DNA of 64,000 nt from Allopseudospirillum japonicum (GTDB lineage: Bacteria; Pseudomonadota; Gammaproteobacteria; Pseudomonadales; Halomonadaceae), in assembly GCF_900108915.1 (NCBI RefSeq), contig NZ_FNYH01000005.1:1-64000 (forward strand), written 5' to 3'. Position 1 is the first letter of the stretch, and every line of letters begins with the position of its first letter. A program made the position numbers and the translations under genes. Below are positions 40,490-50,283 of the stretch, in pieces. Under the pieces are notes generated by a model. The model was not told the origin of the DNA, ran no database searches, and was given only the letters and a program-made list of their open reading frames with translations.

Positions 40490-41947
40490 ATGAAAGAATT
40501 TAAAAACTTTATTCAGGGTGAATTTGTCGCGACAGAGAAACAATTTGAAAACCGTAGCCCTGTCGATTACAGCCTGATTGGTATGGTACACGAAGCAGGA
40601 CGTGAACAAGTCAATGCGGCAGTACAAGCGGCCAAACAGGCATTACAAGGGCCTTGGGGTCAACTGACACAAGCGCAACGTATCACCCTGTTGAACAAGG
40701 TAGCGGAGCGGATTAATGAGCGCTTTGAAGAGTTTCTAACGGCGGAATGCTTGGATACAGGTAAGCCTCGGCATCTTGCAGCGCATATTGATATTCCACG
40801 TGGTGCAGCCAACTTTAAGGCTTTTTCTGAGACTTTAGCCAATCATCCAACAGAAAGTTTTCGTTTGGATACCCCGGATACCTTAGGCGCGCTGAACCTT
40901 GGTCAGCGTACCCCCAAAGGGGTAATCGCTGTGATTGCACCTTGGAATTTACCTTTATTATTAATGACTTGGAAAGTCGGGCCCGCTTTGGCTTGTGGTA
41001 ATACCGTGGTAGTTAAACCCTCGGAGGAAACCCCTGCAACCACCACCCTTTTAGGTGAGGTGATGAATGAATGTGGTGTGCCCGCAGGTGTTTTTAATGT
41101 GGTCCATGGTTTCGGTCCAGACTCTGCCGGTGCCTTTCTCACTGAGCATCCGCAAGTCGATGCTATCACCTTTACTGGGGAAACTCGGACCGGCGAAATC
41201 ATTATGAAAGCGGCGGCTTGTGGCTTGCGCAATATTTCTTTGGAATGTGGTGGTAAAAATCCGAGCCTAATCTTCGCAGATGCAGATATTGAAAAAGCAG
41301 TGGAAGGCACTATGCGTTCTGCTTTTGTCAACTGTGGCCAAGTGTGTCTAGGGACGGAGCGGGTTTATGTGCAACGTCCTCTCTTTGAAAAATTTCTTGC
41401 TCGGATGAAAGAAGAGGTTGCCAAGCTGAAGCTGGGGCGTCCTGAAGATCCACAAGCTAATTTTGGCCCTTTGGTGAGTTTGGAGCACAGAGACAAGGTG
41501 GCGCACTACTATCAACTCGCGCAAAAAGAAGGGGCAAAAGTGGAGATTGGGGGCGGGATTCCAGACATGGGCGACCCTGAATTAAATCGTGGCGCTTGGA
41601 TTGAGCCAACCATTTGGACTGGTTTACCAGAGACAGCACGCGTTATTAAAGAAGAGATTTTTGGTCCTTGTTGCCATATCGCACCTTTCGATACGGAAGA
41701 GGAGGTGATTGCTCTTGCGAATGCGACAAATTATGGCCTCGCAGCAGCCATCTGGACTGAAAATACCTCGCGTGCATTACGAGTAGCGCAACGTATTGAA
41801 GCAGGTTTGGTGTGGGTGAATTCTTGGTTCTTGCGTGATTTACGTACCGCCTTCGGGGGTGCCAAACAATCGGGCATTGGTCGTGAAGGCGGTGTACATG
41901 GTTTGGAGTTTTATACTGAACTCAAAAATATCTGCATCAAACTCTGA
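40490..41947 (+). CDS. dmpC: 2-hydroxymuconic semialdehyde dehydrogenase
   Basis: 485 residues from ATG 40490, chosen because family proteins start MKE(I/F)K.F; ATGs at 40478 and 40484 are in frame. NAD+-dependent aldehyde dehydrogenase oxidising the ring-cleavage product to 4-oxalocrotonate. The catalytic Glu is in SLECGGKNPSL, the Cys in NCGQVCLGTERVYV. NLPLLLMTWKVGPALACGNTVVVKPSEETP is the NAD-binding core. The C-terminal end GGVHGLEFYTELKNICIKL is family-typical. Start of the 4-oxalocrotonate branch. Confidence 0.96.
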   Translation: MKEFKNFIQGEFVATEKQFENRSPVDYSLIGMVHEAGREQVNAAVQAAKQALQGPWGQLTQAQRITLLNKVAERINERFEEFLTAECLDTGKPRHLAAHIDIPRGAANFKAFSETLANHPTESFRLDTPDTLGALNLGQRTPKGVIAVIAPWNLPLLLMTWKVGPALACGNTVVVKPSEETPATTTLLGEVMNECGVPAGVFNVVHGFGPDSAGAFLTEHPQVDAITFTGETRTGEIIMKAAACGLRNISLECGGKNPSLIFADADIEKAVEGTMRSAFVNCGQVCLGTERVYVQRPLFEKFLARMKEEVAKLKLGRPEDPQANFGPLVSLEHRDKVAHYYQLAQKEGAKVEIGGGIPDMGDPELNRGAWIEPTIWTGLPETARVIKEEIFGPCCHIAPFDTEEEVIALANATNYGLAAAIWTENTSRALRVAQRIEAGLVWVNSWFLRDLRTAFGGAKQSGIGREGGVHGLEFYTELKNICIKL

Positions 41948-41958
41948 GGCTTTTGTTT

Positions 41959-42744
41959 ATGGATCAACAACTTATTCAACAATGTGGCGACGAATTATTT
42001 GATGCGATGCAAAAGCGCATCACGTTAAAGCCTTTTAGCGAGCGTTTTCCCGAGATCACTGTGGAGGATGCTTATCATATTTCTCTGCGCATGATAGAGC
42101 GTCGGGTGGCCGCAGGTGAAAAAATTATTGGTAAAAAAATTGGTGTGACCTCAAAAGCGGTGCAAAACATGCTCAAGGTGCATCAGCCTGATTTTGGTTT
42201 TTTGACCGACAAAATGGCATATAGCCAGGGTCAGCAAATGCCTATCTCAGAGCAGCTGATCCAGCCAAAAGCAGAAGGGGAGATTGCTTTCATCCTCAAA
42301 AAAGATCTTTTAGGCCCAGGGTTAACCAATGCGGATATTTTAGCGGCAACAGAGGCGGTGTTGCCCTGTTTTGAAGTCGTAGATTCCCGTATCGAAAACT
42401 GGCAAATCAAAATTCAAGATACAGTTGCAGATAATGCCTCTTGTGGCTTGTTTGTGCTGGGTGATAAGGCAGTGAATCCACGGAGGCTGGATTTGGCAAC
42501 GTGTGGCATGGTGGTAGAAAAAAATGGTGCCATCATCAGTACAGGTGCGGGTGCAGCGGCTTTAGGGAGTCCAGTGAATTGTGTGACTTGGCTGGCCAAT
42601 ACTTTGGGCCAATTTGGGATTCCTTTAAAAGCAGGTGAAGTCATTTTATCCGGTTCTTTGGTGCCTTTAGAGCCTGTGCAAGCGGGTGACTTTATGAGTG
42701 TGACCATTGGCGGTATAGGTTGTGCCTCAGTGCGTTTTGTCTGA
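41959..42744 (+). CDS. dmpE: 2-oxopent-4-enoate hydratase
   Basis: 261 residues from ATG 41959; two upstream codons (TTG start) are possible. Metal-dependent hydratase converting 2-hydroxypenta-2,4-dienoate to 4-hydroxy-2-oxovalerate. Conserved [39 protein letters not shown], and [21 protein letters not shown] match DmpE/XylJ. It shares a fold with DmpH, 2.8 kb downstream ([12 protein letters not shown] vs QTGAGAAVLGHP). It directly follows dmpC; the dmpD hydrolase normally between them is missing. Confidence 0.96.
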   Translation: MDQQLIQQCGDELFDAMQKRITLKPFSERFPEITVEDAYHISLRMIERRVAAGEKIIGKKIGVTSKAVQNMLKVHQPDFGFLTDKMAYSQGQQMPISEQLIQPKAEGEIAFILKKDLLGPGLTNADILAATEAVLPCFEVVDSRIENWQIKIQDTVADNASCGLFVLGDKAVNPRRLDLATCGMVVEKNGAIISTGAGAAALGSPVNCVTWLANTLGQFGIPLKAGEVILSGSLVPLEPVQAGDFMSVTIGGIGCASVRFV

Positions 42745-42769
42745 TCAGTTTGGCCACAGGAATCCCCAT

Positions 42770-43684
42770 ATGAGTAAGAAATTAAAAGCGGCCATTATTG
42801 GCCCAGGGAATATAGGCACGGATTTGCTAATGAAAATGCAGCGCTCTGAATGGATTGAGCCTGTATGGATGGTGGGTATTGATCCCGCATCGGAAGGGCT
42901 GCAGCGCGCAGCACAAATGGGTATAAAAACTTGCGCAACTGGGGTAGACGGTCTTTTACCGCATGTGATTCAAGATGATATTCGCGTCGCTTTTGATGCA
43001 ACTTCTGCTTATGTTCATGCAGAAAATAGCCGCAAACTCAATGCGTTAGGGGTCATTATGATAGATTTGACCCCAGCGGCGATTGGCCCGTATTGCGTAC
43101 CGCCGGTGAATTTAGCCGATCATGCTAAAAATCTGGAAATGAACGTTAATATGGTGACCTGTGGTGGGCAGGCGACCATCCCTATGGTGGCTGCAGTCTC
43201 CCGAGTGCAAGCGGTAGCCTATGGTGAAATTGTGGCTACGGTGTCTTCACGTTCGGTGGGACCAGGTACGCGCCAGAATATTGATGAGTTTACCCGAACG
43301 ACTGCCGGTGCGGTGGAAAAAGTGGGTGGGGCCAAACAAGGCAAAGCCATCATTATTATTAATCCTGCAGAACCACCTTTAATGATGCGCGATACGATTC
43401 ACTGCCTCACGGAAGAAATCCCAGATCAACAAGCAATTACTGAATCTGTGCATCAGATGGTAGCCGAGGTACAAAAATATGTGCCCGGTTATCGTTTGGT
43501 GAATGGTCCTATCTTTGATGGCAAGCGTGTTTCCTGCTTTATGCAAGTGGAAGGCTTAGGGGATTTCCTGCCCAAATACGCGGGTAATCTCGATATTATG
43601 ACGGCGGCAAGTTTGCGTACCGCAGAAATGTTTGCCGAAGAAATTGCCCAAGGCGTTATTAGCCTGCCGGCGCGTCAGCACTAG
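42770..43684 (+). CDS. dmpF: Acetaldehyde dehydrogenase (acylating)
   Basis: 304 residues from ATG 42770 (the upstream in-frame extension overlaps dmpE and is rejected). NAD+-binding start [16 protein letters not shown] and catalytic Cys in [12 protein letters not shown]. Converts acetaldehyde to acetyl-CoA, receiving it through a tunnel from DmpG, with which it forms a bifunctional complex. dmpG follows after 13 bp. Confidence 0.97.
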   Translation: MSKKLKAAIIGPGNIGTDLLMKMQRSEWIEPVWMVGIDPASEGLQRAAQMGIKTCATGVDGLLPHVIQDDIRVAFDATSAYVHAENSRKLNALGVIMIDLTPAAIGPYCVPPVNLADHAKNLEMNVNMVTCGGQATIPMVAAVSRVQAVAYGEIVATVSSRSVGPGTRQNIDEFTRTTAGAVEKVGGAKQGKAIIIINPAEPPLMMRDTIHCLTEEIPDQQAITESVHQMVAEVQKYVPGYRLVNGPIFDGKRVSCFMQVEGLGDFLPKYAGNLDIMTAASLRTAEMFAEEIAQGVISLPARQH

Positions 43685-43697
43685 GGAGTAGCCATCG

Positions 43698-44726
43698 ATG
43701 AACTTACAAGGTCAATACGTCAAACTCCATGATATGTCCTTGCGTGACGGGATGCATGCTAAACGCCATCAAATCAGCCTTGATGAAATGGTGACTATTG
43801 CCTGTGCTCTGGATGCGGCGGGTATCCCCTTAATTGAGGTAACCCATGGTGATGGTTTAGGCGGTGCCTCTGTCAATTACGGTTTTCCGGCGCATACGGA
43901 TGAAGAATATTTAGGGGCTGTGATCCCTAAAATGAAGCAGGCGAAAATTTCTGCTTTGCTTTTGCCTGGCATAGGTACAGTAGATCATCTGAAAATGGCC
44001 AAAGATTTAGGCGTTGCCACCATTCGGGTAGCGACGCATTGCACGGAAGCAGATGTTTCCGAACAGCATATTCGCTTGGCGCGCCAGATGGATATGGATA
44101 CTGTGGGCTTTTTGATGATGGCACATATGGCCACCGCGGAAAAATTAGTCGAACAAGCGCGTTTGATGGTGAGCTATGGTGCCAACTGTATTTATTGCAC
44201 CGACTCCGCTGGCTATATGCTGCCTGATGAGGTGACAGAGAAAATAGGCGCTTTGCGTCAAGCACTGCCGACAGAAATCGAGTTGGGCTTTCATGGTCAC
44301 CATAATATGGCGATGGGGGTAGCGAATTCCTTAGCTGCGATCGAAGCCGGTTGTGCGCGCATTGATGGCTCTGTGGCCGGTTTGGGTGCAGGGGCAGGAA
44401 ATACGCCGTTGGAAGTTTTGTGTGCTGTGTTAAAACGTATGGATTGTGACACTGGGATTGATCTATACAAGATGATGGACGTTGCCGAAGATTTAATCAC
44501 CCCCATGATGGATCAGCCTATTCGTATCGATAGGGATGCGCTCACCTTGGGATATGCAGGTGTGTACTCTTCTTTTCTACTTTTTGCACAGCGTGCCCAG
44601 CAAAAATACGGGGTGGCCGCACGCGATATTTTAGTGGAGCTTGGGCGTCGTGGTACGGTCGGCGGGCAAGAAGATATGATTGAGGATTTGGCTTTAACCA
44701 TGGCAAAACAACGGGGGCTTATCTGA
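43698..44726 (+). CDS. dmpG: 4-hydroxy-2-oxovalerate aldolase
   Basis: 342 residues. Class II, divalent-metal aldolase splitting 4-hydroxy-2-oxovalerate into pyruvate and acetaldehyde. Conserved [16 protein letters not shown] (metal and catalytic residues) and the metal-ligand helix [18 protein letters not shown], plus [19 protein letters not shown]. Partner of DmpF. Its TGA overlaps the ATG of dmpH. Confidence 0.97.
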   Translation: MNLQGQYVKLHDMSLRDGMHAKRHQISLDEMVTIACALDAAGIPLIEVTHGDGLGGASVNYGFPAHTDEEYLGAVIPKMKQAKISALLLPGIGTVDHLKMAKDLGVATIRVATHCTEADVSEQHIRLARQMDMDTVGFLMMAHMATAEKLVEQARLMVSYGANCIYCTDSAGYMLPDEVTEKIGALRQALPTEIELGFHGHHNMAMGVANSLAAIEAGCARIDGSVAGLGAGAGNTPLEVLCAVLKRMDCDTGIDLYKMMDVAEDLITPMMDQPIRIDRDALTLGYAGVYSSFLLFAQRAQQKYGVAARDILVELGRRGTVGGQEDMIEDLALTMAKQRGLI

Positions 44727-45532
44727 TGGTAGAAGCATACGAAAATCAGCTGACTCAAACACAGATTGCCGAGCTGGCGGCGCACTGTGAACAAGCTGAA
44801 TTAGAAGCCTATGAAATTACTAAAATTACCGATGACTTCCCGCAGATGAGCTACAAGGATGCTTTCGATATCCAGTGGGAAATGCGTCGTCGTAAAGTCT
44901 CCCGTGGTCATAAAATCGTGGGCATGAAAATGGGGCTGACTTCTTGGGCTAAAATGGCACAAATGGGAGTGGAGCATCCCTGTTATGGCTTTTTGGCAGA
45001 TTACTTTAGTGTGCCAGACGGGGGCGAGATTCGACATGATGCCTTGATTCATCCCAAGATTGAAGCTGAGTTGGCCTTTGTCCTTAAAAAAGAACTGAAA
45101 GGTCCTGGGGTGCATATTGGCGATGTGTTAAGTGCGACCGATTTTGTAATGCCTGCGGTGGAAGTCATTGATTCCCGCTATAAAGATTTCAAATTTGATT
45201 TAAAAAGTGTCATAGCGGATAACTCTTCTTCCAGCCGCTTTATCACAGGTGGCCGTATGGCAGAGGTTGCTGATGTGGATTTAAAACATATCGGCGTGGT
45301 GATGGAAATTAATGGTGAAGTGGTGCAAACCGGTGCAGGGGCTGCGGTACTTGGTCATCCAGCGGCATCGGTTGCTATGTTGGCCAATATGTTAGCAGAA
45401 CGTGGCGAGCATCTTGCCGCTGGCAGCTTTATTATGATAGGTGCGATCACAGCAGCAGTGCAGGTGAATAAGGGAGATACCTTTAGCGTACGTTATCAGG
45501 GATTAGGAAGTATTAGCGGTAAATTTGTATAG
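44726..45532 (+). CDS. dmpH: 4-oxalocrotonate decarboxylase
   Basis: 268 residues. Mg2+-dependent decarboxylase turning 2-oxo-3-hexenedioate into 2-hydroxypenta-2,4-dienoate, and normally in complex with DmpE. Conserved HKIVGMKMGLTSWAKMAQMGVEHPCYGFL, HPKIEAELAFVL and IDSRYKDFKFDLKSVIADNSSSS. Start ATG overlaps the dmpG stop (TGATG), so translation is coupled. A 68-bp gap follows before the outer-membrane gene. Confidence 0.96.
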   Translation: MVEAYENQLTQTQIAELAAHCEQAELEAYEITKITDDFPQMSYKDAFDIQWEMRRRKVSRGHKIVGMKMGLTSWAKMAQMGVEHPCYGFLADYFSVPDGGEIRHDALIHPKIEAELAFVLKKELKGPGVHIGDVLSATDFVMPAVEVIDSRYKDFKFDLKSVIADNSSSSRFITGGRMAEVADVDLKHIGVVMEINGEVVQTGAGAAVLGHPAASVAMLANMLAERGEHLAAGSFIMIGAITAAVQVNKGDTFSVRYQGLGSISGKFV

Positions 45533-45600
45533 GGATCTCCGTAGAATTTTATGTACCCTGCGTTTCGAACAATAACAATGAGCATTTCAAAGGGGATCTT

Positions 45601-46416
45601 ATGAAGTCTATACCTGCCTATCTATTGACCGGTTTACTCGGCATTACCTCCTTAGAGGCAGCCTTTGCAGGCCAATATGTCCCTGGAATTGAGGGGGTGA
45701 AATCTGCTATTGCTCCCCCACCTGGTGTCTATTATCGCGGTTATTTAGTGCATTATGATGCGGATAAAAGCGATGCGTTGCCAGCAGAAAGCCAAGTGAC
45801 TGTGGATGCATTAGCTAGCCGTTTTATTTGGATCACTGAGCAAGAGGTACTTGGAGGGCATTTAGGGTTTGAGGCCATTTTGCCTTTGGTCAATACTGAC
45901 CTGCAAATAGGGCAAACGGTGAAAGATGAACAAACCAGTTTTGCTGATTTTTTCGTTGGTTCCTTGATTGGTTGGCATGGCGAACGTTGGCATAGTGTAG
46001 CGGCTGCCGGTGTGTGGAGTGCCACCGGATCAAGTAACCAGCCAGCGGATGCTGGTGCTGGCTATGCAGAAATTATGTTGACATTAGGTGGTACTGCGTA
46101 TTTAACAGCCGATAAAGCTTGGTCTGCTTCTTTATTATCGCGTTATGAAATCAAGGATTCTAGCCAAGCCGAAGACGAACTTGTCGCTGAGTGGGGGCTA
46201 GGCCATCACCGAGGTTTATTGGATTTGGGCTTGGTGGGATACAGTCGTTGGGAGCTGGGCGAGGGCCAAGCAGAAACCCATGCACTGGGTGTCTCTGTAG
46301 GCTATTTCTGGCCGCAGCTGATGTTAGGGATTGATGCGGCAGCTTATCAAGAATATGAAGTCAAACAAGGCTTTGAAGGTGAAAAATTCCGGATTGCTTT
46401 GACTAAGGTACTTTAA
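45601..46416 (+). CDS. Outer-membrane protein, phenol MetA-pathway family
   Basis: 271 residues with a cleavable signal peptide (MKSIPAYLLTGLLGITSLEAAFA). The mature part alternates hydrophobic and polar strands ending in aromatic residues (RIALTKVL at the C-terminus), like a beta-barrel. The Pfam family 'MetA-pathway of phenol degradation' (SphA-like) fits: PPPGVYYRGYLVHYDADK near residue 40, WITEQEVLGGHLGFEAILPLVN, DFFVGSLIGWHGERWH. Expected to let aromatic substrate through the outer membrane. Inserted between dmpH and dmpI, unlike CF600. RBS AAGGGGA. Confidence 0.85.
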   Translation: MKSIPAYLLTGLLGITSLEAAFAGQYVPGIEGVKSAIAPPPGVYYRGYLVHYDADKSDALPAESQVTVDALASRFIWITEQEVLGGHLGFEAILPLVNTDLQIGQTVKDEQTSFADFFVGSLIGWHGERWHSVAAAGVWSATGSSNQPADAGAGYAEIMLTLGGTAYLTADKAWSASLLSRYEIKDSSQAEDELVAEWGLGHHRGLLDLGLVGYSRWELGEGQAETHALGVSVGYFWPQLMLGIDAAAYQEYEVKQGFEGEKFRIALTKVL

Positions 46417-46438
46417 TCTGTGGTGAGGAGAAAACCGC

Positions 46439-46630
46439 ATGCCGATTGCGCAAATTTACATCCTAGAAGGGCGCACAGACGAGCAAAAAGAACACCTGAT
46501 TGCTGAAGTCAGTGCGGCCATGGCCAAGGCGTTACAAGCGCCTTTAGGAAATGTGCGTGTGATGATTACGGAAATGCCAAAACAGCATTTTGGCATTGCA
46601 GGTGAATCAGCAAAAAAATTAGGGCGTTAA
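46439..46630 (+). CDS. dmpI: 4-oxalocrotonate tautomerase
   Basis: 63 residues. Catalytic Pro1 after Met removal (MPIAQIYILEGRTDEQKEHLI), with Arg11 equivalent in GRTDEQ and Arg39 equivalent in NVRVMITEMPK. Converts the enol to the keto isomer for DmpH. Last gene of the operon, displaced from its usual place directly after dmpH. RBS GTGAGGAG. Confidence 0.95.
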   Translation: MPIAQIYILEGRTDEQKEHLIAEVSAAMAKALQAPLGNVRVMITEMPKQHFGIAGESAKKLGR

Positions 46631-46646
46631 GGTGCCCTAAGAATCT

Positions 46647-46675
46647 AAGCCCGAAACTTTCGGGCTTATTTTTTA
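46647..46675 (+). terminator. Terminator of the phenol operon
   Basis: AAGCCCGAAA / TTTCGGGCTT (10-bp stem, 1-nt loop), followed by ATTTTTTA on the plus strand. It lies at the convergent end of dmpI and dmpR and overlaps the dmpR stop codon. Confidence 0.88.
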
Positions 46676-48379
46676 TTGAGAGGTTTGGAGGCTACGTTTT
46701 AAACGATAAGATAAAGCAGGGCGTGTTAAACCTAATAAACGTGCAGCAGCGGCAATGTTATTGGATGATTTTTGCATGGCTTTCTCGATTAAGACCTTTT
46801 CAAGGATTTCTAAATCAATGGCTTGCTCAATTAATTGATCCGCAATAGAAGATAAAAAATCCGTATCTTGTACCGGAGTTTCTAATTGTCCTGAATCCTG
46901 ATTGAGACGTTGTGAGGGAGAAGACTCGCCTTGGTAAATACCAAATTTAGTACTAAATAAGTTCTGCTCAGTGATAAAATGACCTGCTTCGGTAATAATG
47001 ACACCGCGTTCAACACAGTTTTCTAACTCACGAATATTGCCTGGCCATTCATAGTCTTGCAATGCAGCTAAAGCACGATCAGTAAAACCTAGAGTCGGCG
47101 ATTTATACCGTTTTTCATATTTATTTCTAAAATGTTCTGCTAATAAGGAAATATCATTTTGCCGCTCACGCAAAGGTGGAATGACCACCATATAGGCATT
47201 AATGCGATAGAATAAATCTGAACGGAATTTACCTTGTTTTACCGCTTCGGCAAGATTTTCATTGGTTGCAGTGACAATACGGACATCAATATGACGGGTT
47301 TTCTCGTCGCCAACACGTTCTAACTCACCTTCTTGAATCACACGTAATAAAGCCGCTTGCGCGCGTGGTGATAATTCTATCACTTCATCTAGAAATAAAG
47401 TGCCACCATGTGCACGTTCAAAGCGTCCCAAACGCGTTTTGATGGCACCTGTATAAGCGCCTTTTTCGACACCAAACAGTTCTGATTCGATTAACTCGCT
47501 TGGAATAGCCGCGCAATTGACAGCCACAAAAGGGCCCTCTTTTCGCTGGCTCATGCTATGAACGCGGCGCGCTAAAACCTCTTTACCTGTGCCTGTTTCG
47601 CCAATTAATAGCATGGTGACATCTGAATTTGCGCCCTTATCTATCATAGCTAATGCACTGGTAAAAGGTGGTGCTTCACCTAAGGTTTTAGGCAGATTAT
47701 CTGGATACTCTAAACTTTGTTCTAAATCGGCAATACGTGCTTGTAATTCGTAGAGCTCATCAATTAAAGGCGCTTCACGGAAAAAGCGGCTAAATTCTTC
47801 ATGATCTGGCCACTCATTGGCAAGCTTGCCAACAATCGTACAAGCTGGGTCGCCTTGGCCTTTGCAGGTGAGTTCTCGAAATTGAATATCTAAACCAGAA
47901 TAATAACTAGAGTATGCACAGGCATAACCTAATAACATCCAGCAAGCCGGTTCTTTTAATTGCCCAAGTGTGGTGCGGCAAATTTCTACTTCGAATGAGT
48001 CAATCCACTCAAATTCCGCATAGAAATGTTTGTTTTGTAAATCATACTCTAAAGCTTTAGGAATCACTTTGACCATGCCACGCAAAGAATGAAGTTGGGG
48101 TCCAGTTAAAAAAGCTTGTTCTGGGCTTGCATGAGGATTGATTTTTTTGGCAAGATCAGCGTCGCGCATCCCAGAATAATATCCAAGACGCATAAAAAAC
48201 CCTTTGGCTCTGGCCATACCTAGGGTGGTAATAATTTCTTTTCTAAAACTAGAAAGGGCGCCTAATCCCATAAGCACAGTTCTTTGTTCAGCTAACCAAA
48301 TTTTTCCTTCCTCGGGCTTAAATTCTAGCGTCTCGATAAGATGTTTAAGGTCTGGGAATTCAAGGTGATGTGTGCGCAT
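46673..48379 (-). CDS. dmpR: Phenol-responsive sigma-54 activator (DmpR/XylR type)
   Basis: 568 residues from ATG 48379 (AAGGA seven bases upstream); the in-frame ATG at 48406 adds nine residues. Order: XylR N-terminal activator domain (~1-210) with the V4R region and cysteines C145, C160, C166, C183, C191; a linker; AAA+ core with Walker A GETGTGKE, GAYTGA sigma-54 loop (GAFTGA variant) and Walker B GGTLFLDEV; Fis-type HTH at the C-terminus (SSNNIAAAARLLGLTRPALSYRLK). Binding phenol relieves repression by the N-terminal domain and drives transcription from the -24/-12 site at 34308. In CF600 the gene lies divergently upstream of the operon; here it is convergent at its end. Confidence 0.95.
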   Translation of the reverse strand: MRTHHLEFPDLKHLIETLEFKPEEGKIWLAEQRTVLMGLGALSSFRKEIITTLGMARAKGFFMRLGYYSGMRDADLAKKINPHASPEQAFLTGPQLHSLRGMVKVIPKALEYDLQNKHFYAEFEWIDSFEVEICRTTLGQLKEPACWMLLGYACAYSSYYSGLDIQFRELTCKGQGDPACTIVGKLANEWPDHEEFSRFFREAPLIDELYELQARIADLEQSLEYPDNLPKTLGEAPPFTSALAMIDKGANSDVTMLLIGETGTGKEVLARRVHSMSQRKEGPFVAVNCAAIPSELIESELFGVEKGAYTGAIKTRLGRFERAHGGTLFLDEVIELSPRAQAALLRVIQEGELERVGDEKTRHIDVRIVTATNENLAEAVKQGKFRSDLFYRINAYMVVIPPLRERQNDISLLAEHFRNKYEKRYKSPTLGFTDRALAALQDYEWPGNIRELENCVERGVIITEAGHFITEQNLFSTKFGIYQGESSPSQRLNQDSGQLETPVQDTDFLSSIADQLIEQAIDLEILEKVLIEKAMQKSSNNIAAAARLLGLTRPALSYRLKRSLQTSQ

Positions 48380-48506
48380 GGGAGTCCTTATTATTATTTT
48401 TAGCAAGATTGAAAAAATAAAAGACTGTAAGGCAAATCAATAATAAAAATCTGCTGAATACAGAAATAATTTATATTACTGGATACCCAGCACACAGCCT
48501 ATCTAG

Positions 48507-48535
48507 TTGCTGATGTAAAATCCAGCGTGTATAAA
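48507..48535 (+). promoter_or_regulatory. Sigma-70-type promoter for nagZ
   Basis: TTGCTG (48507-48512) and TATAAA (48530-48535) are 17 bp apart, ~78 bp before the nagZ ATG. It fits consensus spacing; the rest of the ~230-bp dmpR-nagZ gap is AT-rich. Confidence 0.6.
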
Positions 48536-48612
48536 AGCACTTGCATCCTAGTGCTGATCTGCTACATTTCGCGGTTCACTTGCTTTAGTGCTTCAATACG
48601 GATTTTGTCTTT

Positions 48613-49686
48613 ATGTATGCGCCTTTAATGCTGGATCTTGGTAGTACGCAAATCTCAGCAGTGGAACAAGCGATATTAGAACATCCCTGTGTTGGGGGGG
48701 TGATCTTGTTTGCACGTAATTTAGTCGACCCAGAACAGACGGCGGCTTTATGTCAGCAGATTAAAAATCTACGTCCAGATCTTTTGATTGCAATTGATCA
48801 AGAAGGAGGGCGCGTACAAAGATTACGCCAAGGCTTGACGGCGCTTCCGCCGATGGCCACTTTAGGCGCTTATTATCAAAAATCCCCTCTAGAAGCTATC
48901 CAAGCGGCGCATTTGCTCGGTTATTTGATGGCTGCGGAGCTTTTGGTGTTAGGTATTGATATCAGTTTTGCACCCGTGTTAGATAGAGACTATCAACGCA
49001 GTCAAGTCATTGGTAATCGTGCTTTTGCAAATCATCCTTGGGTATTAATCGCCTTAGCAGATGCCTTTATTCAAGGGATGCAAGCCGCAGGGATGCAAGC
49101 CACTGGTAAGCATTTTCCTGGACATGGTTATGTAGAGGCTGACTCTCATACAGATTTACCAGAAGATAATCGCAGTTGGGTACAAATAAGTGCTTGTTTA
49201 GCGCCTTTTGCGGCTTTAAGTGCGCGTTTAGGTGGGATCATGCCAGCGCATGTGAAATACACCCAATTAGATCAGCACCCAGCAGGATTTTCTGCTTTTT
49301 GGCTGCAGCAAGTACTGCGTCAGCAACTGGGTTTCCGAGGGGCAATTTTTAGTGATGATTTGAGTATGGAAGGCGCGCGAGAGGCAGGTGATTATTCACA
49401 AGCAGCGCGTGCAGCGTTACAAGCCGGTTGTGATATGGTATTGGTGTGTAATCAACCAGAGCAGGCGCAACAGGTACTTGCAGATTTACCTACTTTGCTA
49501 ACAGAACTTACGTTTGCGCGTCAGTGTGCTTCGCGTTTGGCTTTAGCGAAAATGCGTGCGAGTGTACCTGTACGCACCTCTTTGACTTGGCAAGCCCAGT
49601 TAGATCAGCATTTTGATCGTGAAAAGTTAACCCGAGCCCGCGTGTGGGCAGCTCATTTGCTTGAGCATGATAAGACTCATTCTTGA
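48613..49686 (+). CDS. nagZ: Beta-N-acetylhexosaminidase
   Basis: 357 residues, GH3 family cytosolic enzyme removing GlcNAc from anhydro-muropeptides in peptidoglycan recycling. Conserved IAIDQEGGRVQRLR, KHFPGHGYVEADSHTDLP (His general acid-base) and the nucleophile Asp in IFSDDLSMEGA. ATG start. The hpt-like gene follows after 14 bp. Confidence 0.95.
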   Translation: MYAPLMLDLGSTQISAVEQAILEHPCVGGVILFARNLVDPEQTAALCQQIKNLRPDLLIAIDQEGGRVQRLRQGLTALPPMATLGAYYQKSPLEAIQAAHLLGYLMAAELLVLGIDISFAPVLDRDYQRSQVIGNRAFANHPWVLIALADAFIQGMQAAGMQATGKHFPGHGYVEADSHTDLPEDNRSWVQISACLAPFAALSARLGGIMPAHVKYTQLDQHPAGFSAFWLQQVLRQQLGFRGAIFSDDLSMEGAREAGDYSQAARAALQAGCDMVLVCNQPEQAQQVLADLPTLLTELTFARQCASRLALAKMRASVPVRTSLTWQAQLDQHFDREKLTRARVWAAHLLEHDKTHS

Positions 49687-49700
49687 TAGGATATTCCTCT

Positions 49701-50273
49701 ATGTCTGAAGCCACTTTGCAAGAGACAGTACAGAGCATGAAGCAGGTCATGCAAGAAGCAGATTGCTTATGTACACCTGAAGAAGTTAATGCCGCGTATG
49801 ACCGTATGGCTGCGGCAATTAGTGAGCGTCTAGGGGATACCTTGCCTCTGGTGTATTGTGTCATGAATGGTGGCCTGATCACGACAGCGCAATTACTTAC
49901 GCGTTTAGACTTCCCATTGGAAGTGGATTATATCCATGCAACGCGTTATCGTCGTGCTGTCAGTGGCGGCGAGTTACATTGGCGTGTCGCACCAGAAGTC
50001 TCCATGCAAGGACGGACTTTGCTGATTGTGGACGATATTCTGGATGAAGGCGCTACTTTGGCTGCCATTAAAGACTATTGTGTGCAGGAAGGGGCGCAAG
50101 CAGTTTATACCGCAGTCCTAGTAGATAAGCAGCATAATCGCAAAGCGCGTCCTGATTTGCAGGCGGATTTTGTTGGTCTACAAGTAGAAGATAGATATTT
50201 GTTTGGTTGCGGAATGGATTACAAAGGTTACTTGCGTAATCTGCCAGGGATTTACGCACCCAAGGGCTTATAA
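49701..50273 (+). CDS. hpt: Hypoxanthine-guanine phosphoribosyltransferase
   Basis: 190 residues from ATG 49701 (AGGA upstream; an in-frame TTG at 49683 overlaps nagZ). Type I PRT: PRPP-binding loop LLIVDDILDEGATLAAIKDY and the flexible-loop region YIHATRYRRAVSGGELHWRV. Converts hypoxanthine/guanine plus PRPP to IMP/GMP. Follows nagZ and precedes the convergent apt with an inter-gene hairpin between. Confidence 0.85.
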   Translation: MSEATLQETVQSMKQVMQEADCLCTPEEVNAAYDRMAAAISERLGDTLPLVYCVMNGGLITTAQLLTRLDFPLEVDYIHATRYRRAVSGGELHWRVAPEVSMQGRTLLIVDDILDEGATLAAIKDYCVQEGAQAVYTAVLVDKQHNRKARPDLQADFVGLQVEDRYLFGCGMDYKGYLRNLPGIYAPKGL

Positions 50274-50283
50274 TCTGCATCAA

